From Siminovitchia acidinfaciens (lineage in GTDB: Bacteria > Bacillota > Bacilli > Bacillales > Bacillaceae_C): a stretch of DNA of 64,000 bases. The stretch is from contig NZ_QYTV02000004.1 of assembly GCF_003605385.1 (NCBI RefSeq), positions 62,001 to 126,000 of the forward strand. Reading direction: 5' to 3'. The notes beneath the pieces were generated by a model. It had not been told where the DNA came from. It made no database searches and saw nothing but the letters and a program-made list of their open reading frames with translations. Numbering within the stretch: position 1 is the first letter of the stretch; each line of letters starts with the position of its first letter. A program made the translations under genes and the position numbers. Shown here piece after piece: positions 44,044-52,023 of the stretch.

Positions 44044-45695
44044 CTGGAAACCGCCCTCTCTTTTCTATTCTGTTTGGCGTATACTCTTTCCCCTGAAATC
44101 CATGTTTCGCAAACATTGATCTCTTTTAATTCGTCTATCTTGACTTCATATGGATCTTTTTCCAAAACAACGAAATCCGCCAGCTTTCCTTCTGAAATGG
44201 AACCAATGATACCCTCTTTATGAATCGATTTGGCTGCTTCAATGGTATATCCCTTCAGAGCTTCCGTCAGTGAAATCCGATGCTCTGCCCCAATGACATT
44301 CCCTTTCAGGGTCTCGCGGGTAACCGCCGCATACACAGCAAGAATTGGATTTGGTGGTGCTACCGGCGCATCGGATGAAAGAACAATAGGAATATTTTTC
44401 TCCTTGAACCAACCATATGGTGAATAATTATTTCCATGTTCACCGACTGCACGGACAACCCCTTCTCCAAATTGGAACACATGCTGCGGCTGAGGAACAG
44501 GCCAAATATCCAATTCAGCGAGATCATCAATTTGATCCTTGCTTGGTAGACCGCAATGCTCAATACGGTGCCGTACATCATTTCTCGGCTTCTGCTTCTG
44601 CGCTTCCCTGGCACTGTCAATCACGACCTGGATGGCGCCGTCACCCTGCGCATGAGTAATCGTCTGAAACCCTTGTTTGTGTGCTTTGACAAACATCTCT
44701 TTGAATTCCTCAGGCTCATGATATAAATATCCCTGCGTCCGCTTGCTGTCTGAATAACCGGAGGATAGATAAGCCGTTCCCGAATTAAGGGATCCGTCTG
44801 CATAAAATTTGATTGACCCGATGGAAAGCTGCTCATCACCGAATCCGGAACGGAAGCCAAGATCGATCAGCTTATCCAGATACGTAGATAGGAACGACAT
44901 AACGATACGCATCTTTAGTTGACCTTTTTCCCGGGAGCTTTCGAATGTATCCAACTCCTGTTTCGTCACTTGCGGATCATTAATCGTTGTAACGCCCGCT
45001 GCAAGACATTGATCCTGCCCTACTTCCACAAGTGTCAACAGATTATCAGGCGTGTCCGGCATATGAATGTTCGGTCCATTGTTTCCAATCACCACACCGG
45101 CCTTTTTAGCAAAAAAGTCGTTGGCGCTGTCATACAATTGTCCATTAGGCACTCCATTTTCATCTCTTCCAATGACACCGCCTTCCGGATCATCCGTATG
45201 TTCATCTATCTCTAACTGCTCTAGAAACAAATGATTTACGACATTGGAATGCCCGCTGACATGCATAATCTGTACTGGATATTCCGTTGTCACGCGATCC
45301 AGATCATCTGCGGTCGGATAGCGCTTCTCTGCAAGAGTCCGCTGGTCAAATCCAAACCCCCGGATCATTCCGCCATCTTTCATTGTGTCTTTGAACTTAG
45401 ACAGTTCGGCCACAATATCATCAATGCTCTTTACTTTCGGATAGCTCAGGTCAATCCATGTATGGCACATCCCCAGCATCATCAGATGCGCGTGTGGATC
45501 AATAAAACCAGGCATCAGGCAGCGGCCCTCTAAATCGATTTTCTCCACTACTTTTCCTGAAACCATTTCTTCACAGGCTTCCAGAGATCCCGCACGGATA
45601 ATTTGATCTCCGCGTACGGCTACCGCTTCCACTTTTTCTTTTTCGTCCATCGTTAAGATGGTACCGTTATAAAATATTTTAAATTCCTCGTTCAT
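44040..45695 (-). CDS. YtcJ-like amidohydrolase
   Basis: This 551-residue protein is an amidohydrolase-superfamily member of the YtcJ/NfdA (amidohydrolase 3) type. It has a beta-sandwich start (ILTMDEKEKVEAVAVRGDQIIRAG), the metal site PGFIDPHAHL, THAQGDGAIQ, RIEHCG and the C-terminal Asp in SSDAPVAPPNP. It is cytoplasmic, unlike the related exported enzyme at 57486. The ATG has AGGGGG upstream. It is the first gene of the operon, directly behind the duplicated sigma-54 promoter. Confidence 0.87.
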   Translation of the reverse strand: MNEEFKIFYNGTILTMDEKEKVEAVAVRGDQIIRAGSLEACEEMVSGKVVEKIDLEGRCLMPGFIDPHAHLMMLGMCHTWIDLSYPKVKSIDDIVAELSKFKDTMKDGGMIRGFGFDQRTLAEKRYPTADDLDRVTTEYPVQIMHVSGHSNVVNHLFLEQLEIDEHTDDPEGGVIGRDENGVPNGQLYDSANDFFAKKAGVVIGNNGPNIHMPDTPDNLLTLVEVGQDQCLAAGVTTINDPQVTKQELDTFESSREKGQLKMRIVMSFLSTYLDKLIDLGFRSGFGDEQLSIGSIKFYADGSLNSGTAYLSSGYSDSKRTQGYLYHEPEEFKEMFVKAHKQGFQTITHAQGDGAIQVVIDSAREAQKQKPRNDVRHRIEHCGLPSKDQIDDLAELDIWPVPQPQHVFQFGEGVVRAVGEHGNNYSPYGWFKEKNIPIVLSSDAPVAPPNPILAVYAAVTRETLKGNVIGAEHRISLTEALKGYTIEAAKSIHKEGIIGSISEGKLADFVVLEKDPYEVKIDELKEINVCETWISGERVYAKQNRKERAVSR

Positions 45696-45743
45696 TTGTC
45701 AGTCCCCCTAGTTGTTCGGAATAATTTTTATTGACCTTGCTAT

Positions 45744-45792
45744 TAGATATTGCAATTAGCGTGCCAATAGATATTGCAATTAGCGTGCCAAT
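45744..45792 (-). promoter_or_regulatory. Tandemly duplicated sigma-54 promoter (P3a/P3b)
   Basis: Two perfect copies of a 24-bp unit stand head to tail. Each contains, on the minus strand, TTGGCACGCTAATTGCAAT, a perfect -24/-12 promoter (45749-45768 and 45773-45792). The nearer copy predicts a start near 45740, about 45 nt before the amidohydrolase start codon. Confidence 0.92.
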
Positions 45793-45850
45793 GAAAAAAC
45801 CGCTCAACATAAGGGAAGTTGTTTTTATCATACCTTACTTTTTATTCAAC

Positions 45851-45936
45851 ATTGTATAGTAAAGTAGTGGAACCCTCGCAAATACAAGGTTCTTTCTCCC
45901 TATACATAATTGTATAGGCCTATACAATTATGTATA
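45851..45936. promoter_or_regulatory. Enhancer with 36-bp perfect palindrome for R3
   Basis: 45901-45936 is a perfect palindrome of two 18-bp arms (TATACATAATTGTATAGG and its complement). A further half-site, ATTGTATAG, occurs at 45851-45859. The sites lie 60-190 bp upstream of P3 and 35-120 bp upstream of the R3 start codon, suiting both activation of P3 and control of R3 itself. Confidence 0.75.
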
Positions 45937-45970
45937 ATGTTCATATGAATACGTTGGGGGGTGTGGGGTA

Positions 45971-47338
45971 ATGGCATTGGAGATTGGCGAGCGGTGGGAA
46001 GAGATTGTTGACGGCCTCTACACAGATGTCATCATCACAGACAAGCATGGAACCATTGTTTATGCAAACGATTCAACCGAATACTGGTTTAAAATGAATA
46101 AAGACGAAATTATTGGAAACAGCGTCTTTGAATTAGAAAAAAAGAGAGTTTTTTACCCTTCCGTTGCAAGAATGGTCATCGAGAGCAGTCAAAAGCAAAC
46201 CTTGATCCAACAAACGAGAAATGAAAAAAAGCTGCTTGTGACCGGGAATATCATTTACGATGATAAGAGGAACATCGAATATATCGTCTGTTACTCGCAA
46301 GATATTACAGAAATAGAGAAAATGAAATCTTATATTAAAAAAGTAGAAAACGAATTGGAGAACGTAAAAAAGGAACTTCAATACTATCAGAAACTGCAAA
46401 TGGAGGATTCCCACGTTGTCGCAAAAAGCCCTAACATGCAACGGGTATTGTCGATGATGGATCGCGTAGCAGATACCGATGCAACCGTGCTGCTCACTGG
46501 GGAATCAGGTGTGGGAAAAAGCCTTCTGGCTGAGCAGCTTCATAAGAAGAGTAATAGAAAAGGAGAGTTCGTTTCGATCAATTGCAGCAGCATCCCGGAG
46601 TCTCTTATAGAGTCAGAGTTGTTTGGCTATAAGCCAGGGGCATTCACAGGCGCAAGCCAAAAAGGAAAAGTGGGGCTGGTTGAAAAAGCCCACAACGGAA
46701 CACTCTTTCTTGATGAAATCGGCGAGTTGCCGGTTAATGTGCAAGCAAAATTATTAATGCTCATTCAAGAAAAGACTTTTTACCGGATTGGAGATGCTCA
46801 ACCAAAAGAAGTGAACTTCCGTCTCGTGGCAGCAACAAACGTAAATTTAGAGGAACGGATCAAAGAAGGAGCATTTAGGGAGGACCTTTATTTCAGGCTA
46901 TCCGTCATTCACATCTCGATCCCTCCGCTGAGAGAAAGACAGGAAGACTTACTGAACCTTTTAATGAATATGATCAAGAAGTTTAATAAACGATATGGCA
47001 GGCATAAGGATCTTACTCATGAAACAATCGATTGCCTTCTTCGCTATTCCTGGCCCGGCAATGTCCGTGAGCTTTCCAATATAATCGAACGACTGGTGTT
47101 AACGATTGAAGAAGATGTCATACTGCCTGAACATCTTCCTGAAAATATAAATACAGCCCATCTGGCCGCCCCATTCATCGAAGTTGGCCATAAATCTCTC
47201 AAGGAAATCCTGGAGGCTACAGAAATTCGTGTATTAAAAGATGCCCGTGAAAAATACAATAGTACAACAAAAATGGCCAAGCTTTTAAAGGTTAGCCAAC
47301 CTACCATTGTAAGGAAGCTAAAGAAGTATGGGTTATAG
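45971..47338 (+). CDS. Sigma-54-dependent PAS/AAA+/HTH activator (R3)
   Basis: This 455-residue activator has a PAS sensor (about 10-115), a helical linker likely to form a coiled coil (about 115-145), AAA+ with Walker A GESGVGKS (177-184), canonical GAFTGA (223-228) and Walker B GTLFLDEIGE. A C-terminal HTH (TTKMAKLLKVSQPTIVRKLKKY) follows. It is divergent from the amidohydrolase/BCCT operon that carries the doubled sigma-54 promoter, with a large palindromic enhancer between them. GGGGGTGTGGGG precedes the ATG. Its PAS domain is only distantly like those of R1 and R2, so the inducer is probably different. Confidence 0.93.
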   Translation: MALEIGERWEEIVDGLYTDVIITDKHGTIVYANDSTEYWFKMNKDEIIGNSVFELEKKRVFYPSVARMVIESSQKQTLIQQTRNEKKLLVTGNIIYDDKRNIEYIVCYSQDITEIEKMKSYIKKVENELENVKKELQYYQKLQMEDSHVVAKSPNMQRVLSMMDRVADTDATVLLTGESGVGKSLLAEQLHKKSNRKGEFVSINCSSIPESLIESELFGYKPGAFTGASQKGKVGLVEKAHNGTLFLDEIGELPVNVQAKLLMLIQEKTFYRIGDAQPKEVNFRLVAATNVNLEERIKEGAFREDLYFRLSVIHISIPPLRERQEDLLNLLMNMIKKFNKRYGRHKDLTHETIDCLLRYSWPGNVRELSNIIERLVLTIEEDVILPEHLPENINTAHLAAPFIEVGHKSLKEILEATEIRVLKDAREKYNSTTKMAKLLKVSQPTIVRKLKKYGL

Positions 47339-47367
47339 CTATCGCTATAGTAGGGCTTGCTAAACAC

Positions 47368-47405
47368 AAAGCAGCATAACCATTTTCTAGGTTTTGCTGC
47401 TTTAT
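47368..47405 (+). terminator. Terminator of R3
   Basis: AAAGCAGCATAACC pairs with GGTTTTGCTGCTTT (one mismatch) around 8 nt, 30 nt after the stop codon, followed by a short T-rich tail. Confidence 0.75.
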
Positions 47406-47608
47406 GTTTGCATTAACTATGGAACCATTCATCATCCATTTACTTTTGACCAGCTGCCCCCAACATCCCTGTTTGTGTGTGGCAAATGGTTGAGACCGAG
47501 AATAAGATTAAGACCCCCTGACCAACCTTTCTCCAAATGCACCACGGAAAAAACCATTCATTTTATTTAGAGCAGAAAAAATAGCCGATTTCATATCATC
47601 CTTAAAAA

Positions 47609-47639
47609 CATTCGACAAAACTCGGGAAGTGACAGGCAC
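47609..47639 (+). repeat. Dispersed motif ending GGGAAGTGACAGGCAC
   Basis: CATTCGACAAAAC, then TCGGGAAGTGACAGGCAC, matches the copy at 59773-59803 with only two differences. It lies just past the stop codon of the MBL hydrolase gene. No gene is seen in the rest of 47339-47645. Confidence 0.75.
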
Positions 47640-47645
47640 CACCCC

Positions 47646-48512
47646 CTACAACCTCAATTCCATCCCATCCTCAGCGATATGAAAACCAGCTTCCCTTACC
47701 TGTTTCGCAAAGGGATGGTCGGGATCGATGGCAGGGTTTGTATGGTTGAAGTGCGTAAAGTATATTTCTGTTGTGTCGGCCAAGTCATGAAGACGCTCCA
47801 TTGTTTCCGTCATGACCGGATGAGGGATCTCACGGTAATCGCGGCCCATGTCTTCAATTTCCTTAACGGAATGGAAGGTGGCGTCCAATAAGCAAATATC
47901 CGCTTCCAACACCGCTTCTCTGAGATCAACCTCCCACTCATCCCAACGGTCAATATCAGGAATATAAAGCAGCTTCCGGTTCGGCCCTTCCACCCAGAAT
48001 CCCCACGTTTCTGAAAACTCATTGCGGTGCGGAACCTCCACCGGCCGGACGACCACTCCCTCGCCGATTCGAATACATGAGCCTTCATTTATTTCTTCCA
48101 CCTTAATGTTCCCCAAGCCAGTCAACTGGCTCCATGGCGCAGACTCCTCAAGCAGCTGTTTCATTTTTTTGCCGGCATAAGTAGTGATGCCTTTTGCCCC
48201 GATCGCCTCTCTTCCCAAAAAAAGCAGACCCGGATAATGACCAAGATGCGCATGGGTCAGTGTGATCCCGTCCATCAACTGCCCTTCCATCCCATATTTC
48301 CGTTGCAAAGCAGCCATTTGCTCCCTTAGGTCAGGCGACGCATCAATCAAATGCCACTGTTTTTCCTCCGGCCAGACAATAGCGATCGAAGCTGCAAGCC
48401 TTTTAAAACTATTATCCTCCCATGCTCTTTTACAATGGTCGCAATAGCAGTTGGGATGTGGAATACCCGCATCCTGCGCTGTCCCTAGCACATATAAAAA
48501 AACATCCGACAT
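47646..48512 (-). CDS. PqqB-like MBL-fold metallo-hydrolase
   Basis: This 288-residue metallo-beta-lactamase-fold protein has THAHLGHYPGL, in which the usual Asp of HxHxDH is Gly as in PqqB proteins, plus an N-terminal CDHC pair (HPNCYCDHC) typical of PqqB. No other pqq genes are near, so it is probably not for PQQ synthesis. PqqB acts as a hydroxylase on Tyr-containing substrate. Its ATG overlaps the stop of the NhaC-type gene (TGATG), so it is translated with a transporter under probable Tyr T-box control. A tyrosine-related substrate is a tempting inference. Confidence 0.82.
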   Translation of the reverse strand: MSDVFLYVLGTAQDAGIPHPNCYCDHCKRAWEDNSFKRLAASIAIVWPEEKQWHLIDASPDLREQMAALQRKYGMEGQLMDGITLTHAHLGHYPGLLFLGREAIGAKGITTYAGKKMKQLLEESAPWSQLTGLGNIKVEEINEGSCIRIGEGVVVRPVEVPHRNEFSETWGFWVEGPNRKLLYIPDIDRWDEWEVDLREAVLEADICLLDATFHSVKEIEDMGRDYREIPHPVMTETMERLHDLADTTEIYFTHFNHTNPAIDPDHPFAKQVREAGFHIAEDGMELRL

Positions 48513-49912
48513 CAGGCAATCCCCCTAACTTTTTTCTTTTTCTCTGATCCAGTCCTCGTAATCGTCAATCCCGTATATCCATAAAGGATATTAATCAATG
48601 GAACCAAAAACGCAAAAAATGCATAAGGGATAAATTCTCCTGCTCCTACACCCAATACACCAGCCGCAAATACCGCCGGGACACCCCAGGGAACAAGATT
48701 AATGCCGACAGTTCCTGCTGCTTCCACACAGCGGGACAGATTCTTTGTATGAATCCCCATTTTCTTATATGTCTCAACAAACGTTCTTGCCGGAAGGATG
48801 ATGGCCAGGAACTGGGCGCCGCTCGCAAAGGCAACGACAAAAGTGGAAAAAATGGTCATGCTGATCAATGAGCCTGTACTTTTCACTTTTTCAACCATTC
48901 GATTTGTCAACACCTTGAAAGCACCTGTTTCCTCCAGGATACCCCCGAGACCGGTAGCGATGATGAGCAAGCCGACCGTTCCAAGCATGGAAAGCAACCC
49001 GCCCCCGTTTAACAGTGAATCAACCGCCTCGACACCCGACTCGATTGTATAGCCGCTTGTCAACGAGTTAGCGACAGCTCCGATGGACTCACCTTGAACG
49101 ATAACCGCAAGCACAGCTCCAAGCATGGCAACTACCGTCAAAGCAGGAATCGCTGGTGTCTTCTTAGCCATCAAAACAATGGTCAGTACGGGCATGAGCA
49201 ACAGTGCAGGATGGATGATGAAAGATTCTTGCAAACCGCTCAATATTGCGTCAACCGTCTTTGTTTCAACTCCACCTGCAGAAGCCTGTCCAATAAAAGC
49301 ATAAAGAACAACAGCAATCAAGAACGCGGGAATCGTATCCCACAGCATATGTTTTACATGGGTAAATAAATCGGTTTCTGCCATTACAGGTGCTATATTT
49401 GTTGTATCTGATAACGGGGACAATTTATCGCCGAAATATGCTCCGGAGATGATTGCACCCGCAATTAATCCAGGCGAAAAACCGAGTCCTTCACCAATGG
49501 CCATGAATGCCAAGCCGACTGTAGCGATAGATGTAAAGGAGCTTCCAAGAGTGATGGATACAATTCCAGTCACAATCGCCACCATCGGTACAAAAAAGGA
49601 GGGGTGAATGGAAGCCAAACCGTAATAAATCATGGAGGGAATTACACCGCTCGCAATCCATGAACCTATGATCATACCGATCAATAATAAAATGAATACC
49701 GCCGGCAATGCCCTTGAAACGCCTTTCACAAGCATTTCCTGGACTTCCTCCCACTTCCATCCTGCCAAAACAGCGACAACCGCTGCTGCCATCACGCCGA
49801 TGATCAACGGCAAATGCATACCCGCTTTCCATATAAAAATTGAACACGCAGCGGCGCCCATCAAGGCTAATACTGGAATGACAGCCATTCGTGCGGACAA
49901 TGTTCTGTTCAT
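48512..49912 (-). CDS. NhaC family transporter (probable amino acid, possibly tyrosine, carrier)
   Basis: This 466-residue protein has about eleven helices and the NhaC pattern (GAIISGAYFGDKLSPLSDTTNIAP, TITLGSSFTSIATVG-like segment, GINLVPWGVPAVF). NhaC proteins are annotated as Na+/H+ antiporters, but several are placed under amino acid T-boxes and are predicted amino acid carriers. Here a T-box leader with a probable UAC (Tyr) specifier precedes the gene, which favours tyrosine uptake. ATG 49912 follows AAGAAGGGG; a longer frame to 49990 would run into the terminator. It is translationally coupled to the PqqB-like gene. Confidence 0.87.
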   Translation of the reverse strand: MNRTLSARMAVIPVLALMGAAACSIFIWKAGMHLPLIIGVMAAAVVAVLAGWKWEEVQEMLVKGVSRALPAVFILLLIGMIIGSWIASGVIPSMIYYGLASIHPSFFVPMVAIVTGIVSITLGSSFTSIATVGLAFMAIGEGLGFSPGLIAGAIISGAYFGDKLSPLSDTTNIAPVMAETDLFTHVKHMLWDTIPAFLIAVVLYAFIGQASAGGVETKTVDAILSGLQESFIIHPALLLMPVLTIVLMAKKTPAIPALTVVAMLGAVLAVIVQGESIGAVANSLTSGYTIESGVEAVDSLLNGGGLLSMLGTVGLLIIATGLGGILEETGAFKVLTNRMVEKVKSTGSLISMTIFSTFVVAFASGAQFLAIILPARTFVETYKKMGIHTKNLSRCVEAAGTVGINLVPWGVPAVFAAGVLGVGAGEFIPYAFFAFLVPLINILYGYTGLTITRTGSEKKKKVRGIA

Positions 49913-49948
49913 GTCAAACCCCTTCTTTCTTTTCGGATAAAATAAAAA

Positions 49949-49982
49949 AAGCCTCCATCCCCAAAAGGGACGGAAGCTCCGC
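49949..49982 (-). terminator. T-box-controlled terminator
   Basis: AGCTTCCGTCCC and GGGGATGGAGGCT form an imperfect stem around a T-rich loop and end in TTTTTTT, directly after the T-box sequence and about 35 nt before the NhaC-type start codon. Confidence 0.85.
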
Positions 49983-50157
49983 GGTACCACCCTCGTTAAC
50001 AGCTATTGCTGCTCACTCATTTCATAACGGCCTCAGCCGGACATCGTCAGCTTCCTATTTGTAATTCACCGTACACGCTGGCCTGATTCCCACCACCCAT
50101 CAGGTCTCTGCTGCTCCAATCATCTACAGTTACTGTAATAGTTCAACGCTTTTACGT
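49979..50157 (-). promoter_or_regulatory. T-box leader, probable tyrosine specifier
   Basis: The minus strand carries the T-box core GAGGGTGGTACCGCGG (49979-49994). Upstream is a stem I with an apical CCTGAT/ATCAGG helix around GGGTGGTGGGA. The 3' side of the specifier loop reads GTGAATTACAAATAGG. The triplet UAC, followed by a purine, is the best specifier candidate, so uncharged tRNA-Tyr should allow read-through. UUA (Leu) in the neighbouring register is less likely because C would follow it. Confidence 0.85.
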
Positions 50158-50376
50158 ATTGAAGTAATATTGTTATCTTAAGGGATGCTGGAAAAGTTGT
50201 CAATGTGATATTTGTTACTTTTAATGGAAAAATTTGCGGGTGGCTGTGTTCCTTTGTTGGACAAATTTCGGGAAGATGCATATGCGAGGTAATATTACCA
50301 AGCCCTCTCCACTTCCCCTTTGTATTAAGTCCGTAGTAAATTAAAACAATTTTGTAAGTACGAAACCATCCACACT

Positions 50377-50415
50377 TAAGTCTAAATAGACTTACTGGAG
50401 TCCCTTTAGACTTAA
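50377..50415. promoter_or_regulatory. Candidate enhancer of R4
   Basis: TAAGTCTA-AA-TAGACTTA (50377-50394) is a palindrome with perfect 8-bp arms. A third half-site, TTAGACTTAA, lies at 50406-50415 and TTAAGTC occurs again near 50324. The group is 50-90 bp upstream of P4. Confidence 0.6.
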
Positions 50416-50465
50416 TTTTTCGGATTGAAAATTTCTTTTTCCTTGGTCTGAAGCCTTTTTATTAC

Positions 50466-50483
50466 TTGGTATAGTATTTGCAT
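50466..50483 (+). promoter_or_regulatory. Sigma-54 promoter P4
   Basis: TTGGTATAGTATTTGCAT keeps the GG and GC doublets at the correct 10-bp gap. The -24 element (TGGTAT) is less perfect than in P2 and P3. It points at the R4 gene, with a start near 50493 and about 100 nt of leader, so R4 would activate its own transcription and the genes behind it. Confidence 0.7.
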
Positions 50484-50594
50484 ATGTCTTTAATGTAGTA
50501 ACCCTATAAGGAGTTTTTTGAAAGCTCATAAACCACTAAAGGCTTTGTGGTAAAATCCAGTGAAAGGAGACGATTATCGGAAGGAGAAAAATTG

Positions 50595-51950
50595 ATGGAA
50601 AATTTAGAGGAGTTGCAACAATTAAATAAAGAGCTGGAGAATATCTTTGAGTATTCATTCGAGGGCATTCTGTTGACGGATGCCGAGGCCAACATTTTGA
50701 AACTAAATAAGGTAAGCGCTTCATTCATGGGCCTTTCAAGGGAGGAAGCATTAACAAAAAATATTAAAAAATTAGAAGAAGAGGGATTTTTTTCACCCTC
50801 TGCAGTTGTCAAAGTAATTGAAAAAGGACACCCGATTGAAATAATTCAAAAAGGGATTAATGGCAGATATGTCTATGCGCGTGCAAAACCAATTTATGAT
50901 GATCAAGGAAATATGATACGAGTGATTTCATTCACGAGGGATCTTACCGAAATCATGGCTTTGCGCCAGTTAGTTGAGGAGATGGAAGATGAGTTAAATC
51001 AGTATAAACGAAATGTACATCATGAGAGCAATATCGAAGGAATTATTTCAAGAAGCGAAGAAATGAAAAAGACACTTTATCAAGTACGTAAAATAGCCAC
51101 AATCAATAGTGATGTACTTCTACTTGGGGAAACTGGCGTGGGAAAAAGTGAGATTGCCAAAGTAATACATCAATTAAGCGATAGAAAAGAACAGCCATTT
51201 TATATCATCAACTGCGCTACGTTGCCCGAATCATTGATTGAGGTCGAATTGTTTGGTTATACGGGAGGTATGTTTACAGGTGGAAATCCCGATGGAAAAA
51301 AAGGAATATTTGAAATCGCCAATGGTGGCACATTGTTCCTTGATGAGATTGGAGAACTCCCTATCCACCTGCAAGCAAGACTTCTACATGTTTTACAAGA
51401 AAAGCAATTCAGACCCGTAGGAACTTTAACGCAACTGGATATCGATGTCAGGGTAATTTCAGCGACTAACCAAGATTTAAAGAAAAGCGTTGAAGAAGGT
51501 ACATTTAGAAGAGATTTGTACCATCGCTTAAATATTTTTCCGATCACTATTCCGCCCTTAAAAGATAGAAAAGAAGATATCATGGTGCTCACGCATCGTT
51601 TTTTGGAACAGCATAATAAGACATATAACAAGCAGGTTAGACTTTCTCCAAAAGTATTAGAGACCTTTTTATCTTATGAATGGGAAGGAAATGTACGGGA
51701 ATTACGCAATCTGATTGAACGTCTTGTCGTTATAGTAGATGACCCTATTGTAAAAATGCAGGATCTCCCTGAGCATATGCAGACAATCGTCCACCCTAAA
51801 AAGGATATGACCTTGCCAGAAATATTAAACCAAGTGGAAAAAAACATTATAACAGAAATGTATGAAGAAGAAGGCTCTTCTTACAAAGTTGCCGAACGAC
51901 TTGGCATTAGCCAATCGGCTGCTAGCAGGAAAATAAAGAAATATATTTAA
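50595..51950 (+). CDS. Sigma-54-dependent PAS/AAA+/HTH activator (R4)
   Basis: This 451-residue activator has a PAS sensor (about 8-122), a coiled-coil-like linker (about 122-142), AAA+ with Walker A GETGVGKS (178-185), Walker B GGTLFLDEIG (244-253) and an HTH (YKVAERLGISQSAASRKIKKY). The sigma-54 contact loop reads GMFTGG (225-230), departing from GAFTGA at two positions. The ATG at 50595 follows GGAAGGAG. Unlike R1-R3, it is in line with its presumed targets: no terminator separates it from the DapA-like gene 73 nt downstream, and P4 lies upstream of R4 itself. Confidence 0.92.
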   Translation: MENLEELQQLNKELENIFEYSFEGILLTDAEANILKLNKVSASFMGLSREEALTKNIKKLEEEGFFSPSAVVKVIEKGHPIEIIQKGINGRYVYARAKPIYDDQGNMIRVISFTRDLTEIMALRQLVEEMEDELNQYKRNVHHESNIEGIISRSEEMKKTLYQVRKIATINSDVLLLGETGVGKSEIAKVIHQLSDRKEQPFYIINCATLPESLIEVELFGYTGGMFTGGNPDGKKGIFEIANGGTLFLDEIGELPIHLQARLLHVLQEKQFRPVGTLTQLDIDVRVISATNQDLKKSVEEGTFRRDLYHRLNIFPITIPPLKDRKEDIMVLTHRFLEQHNKTYNKQVRLSPKVLETFLSYEWEGNVRELRNLIERLVVIVDDPIVKMQDLPEHMQTIVHPKKDMTLPEILNQVEKNIITEMYEEEGSSYKVAERLGISQSAASRKIKKYI

Positions 51951-52023
51951 GAGTTTCCTAATAGCAAACACAATGAGTTTCTTCGATTCACATTCAATTC
52001 TTAATTTAAGGAGAGAAGATAGA

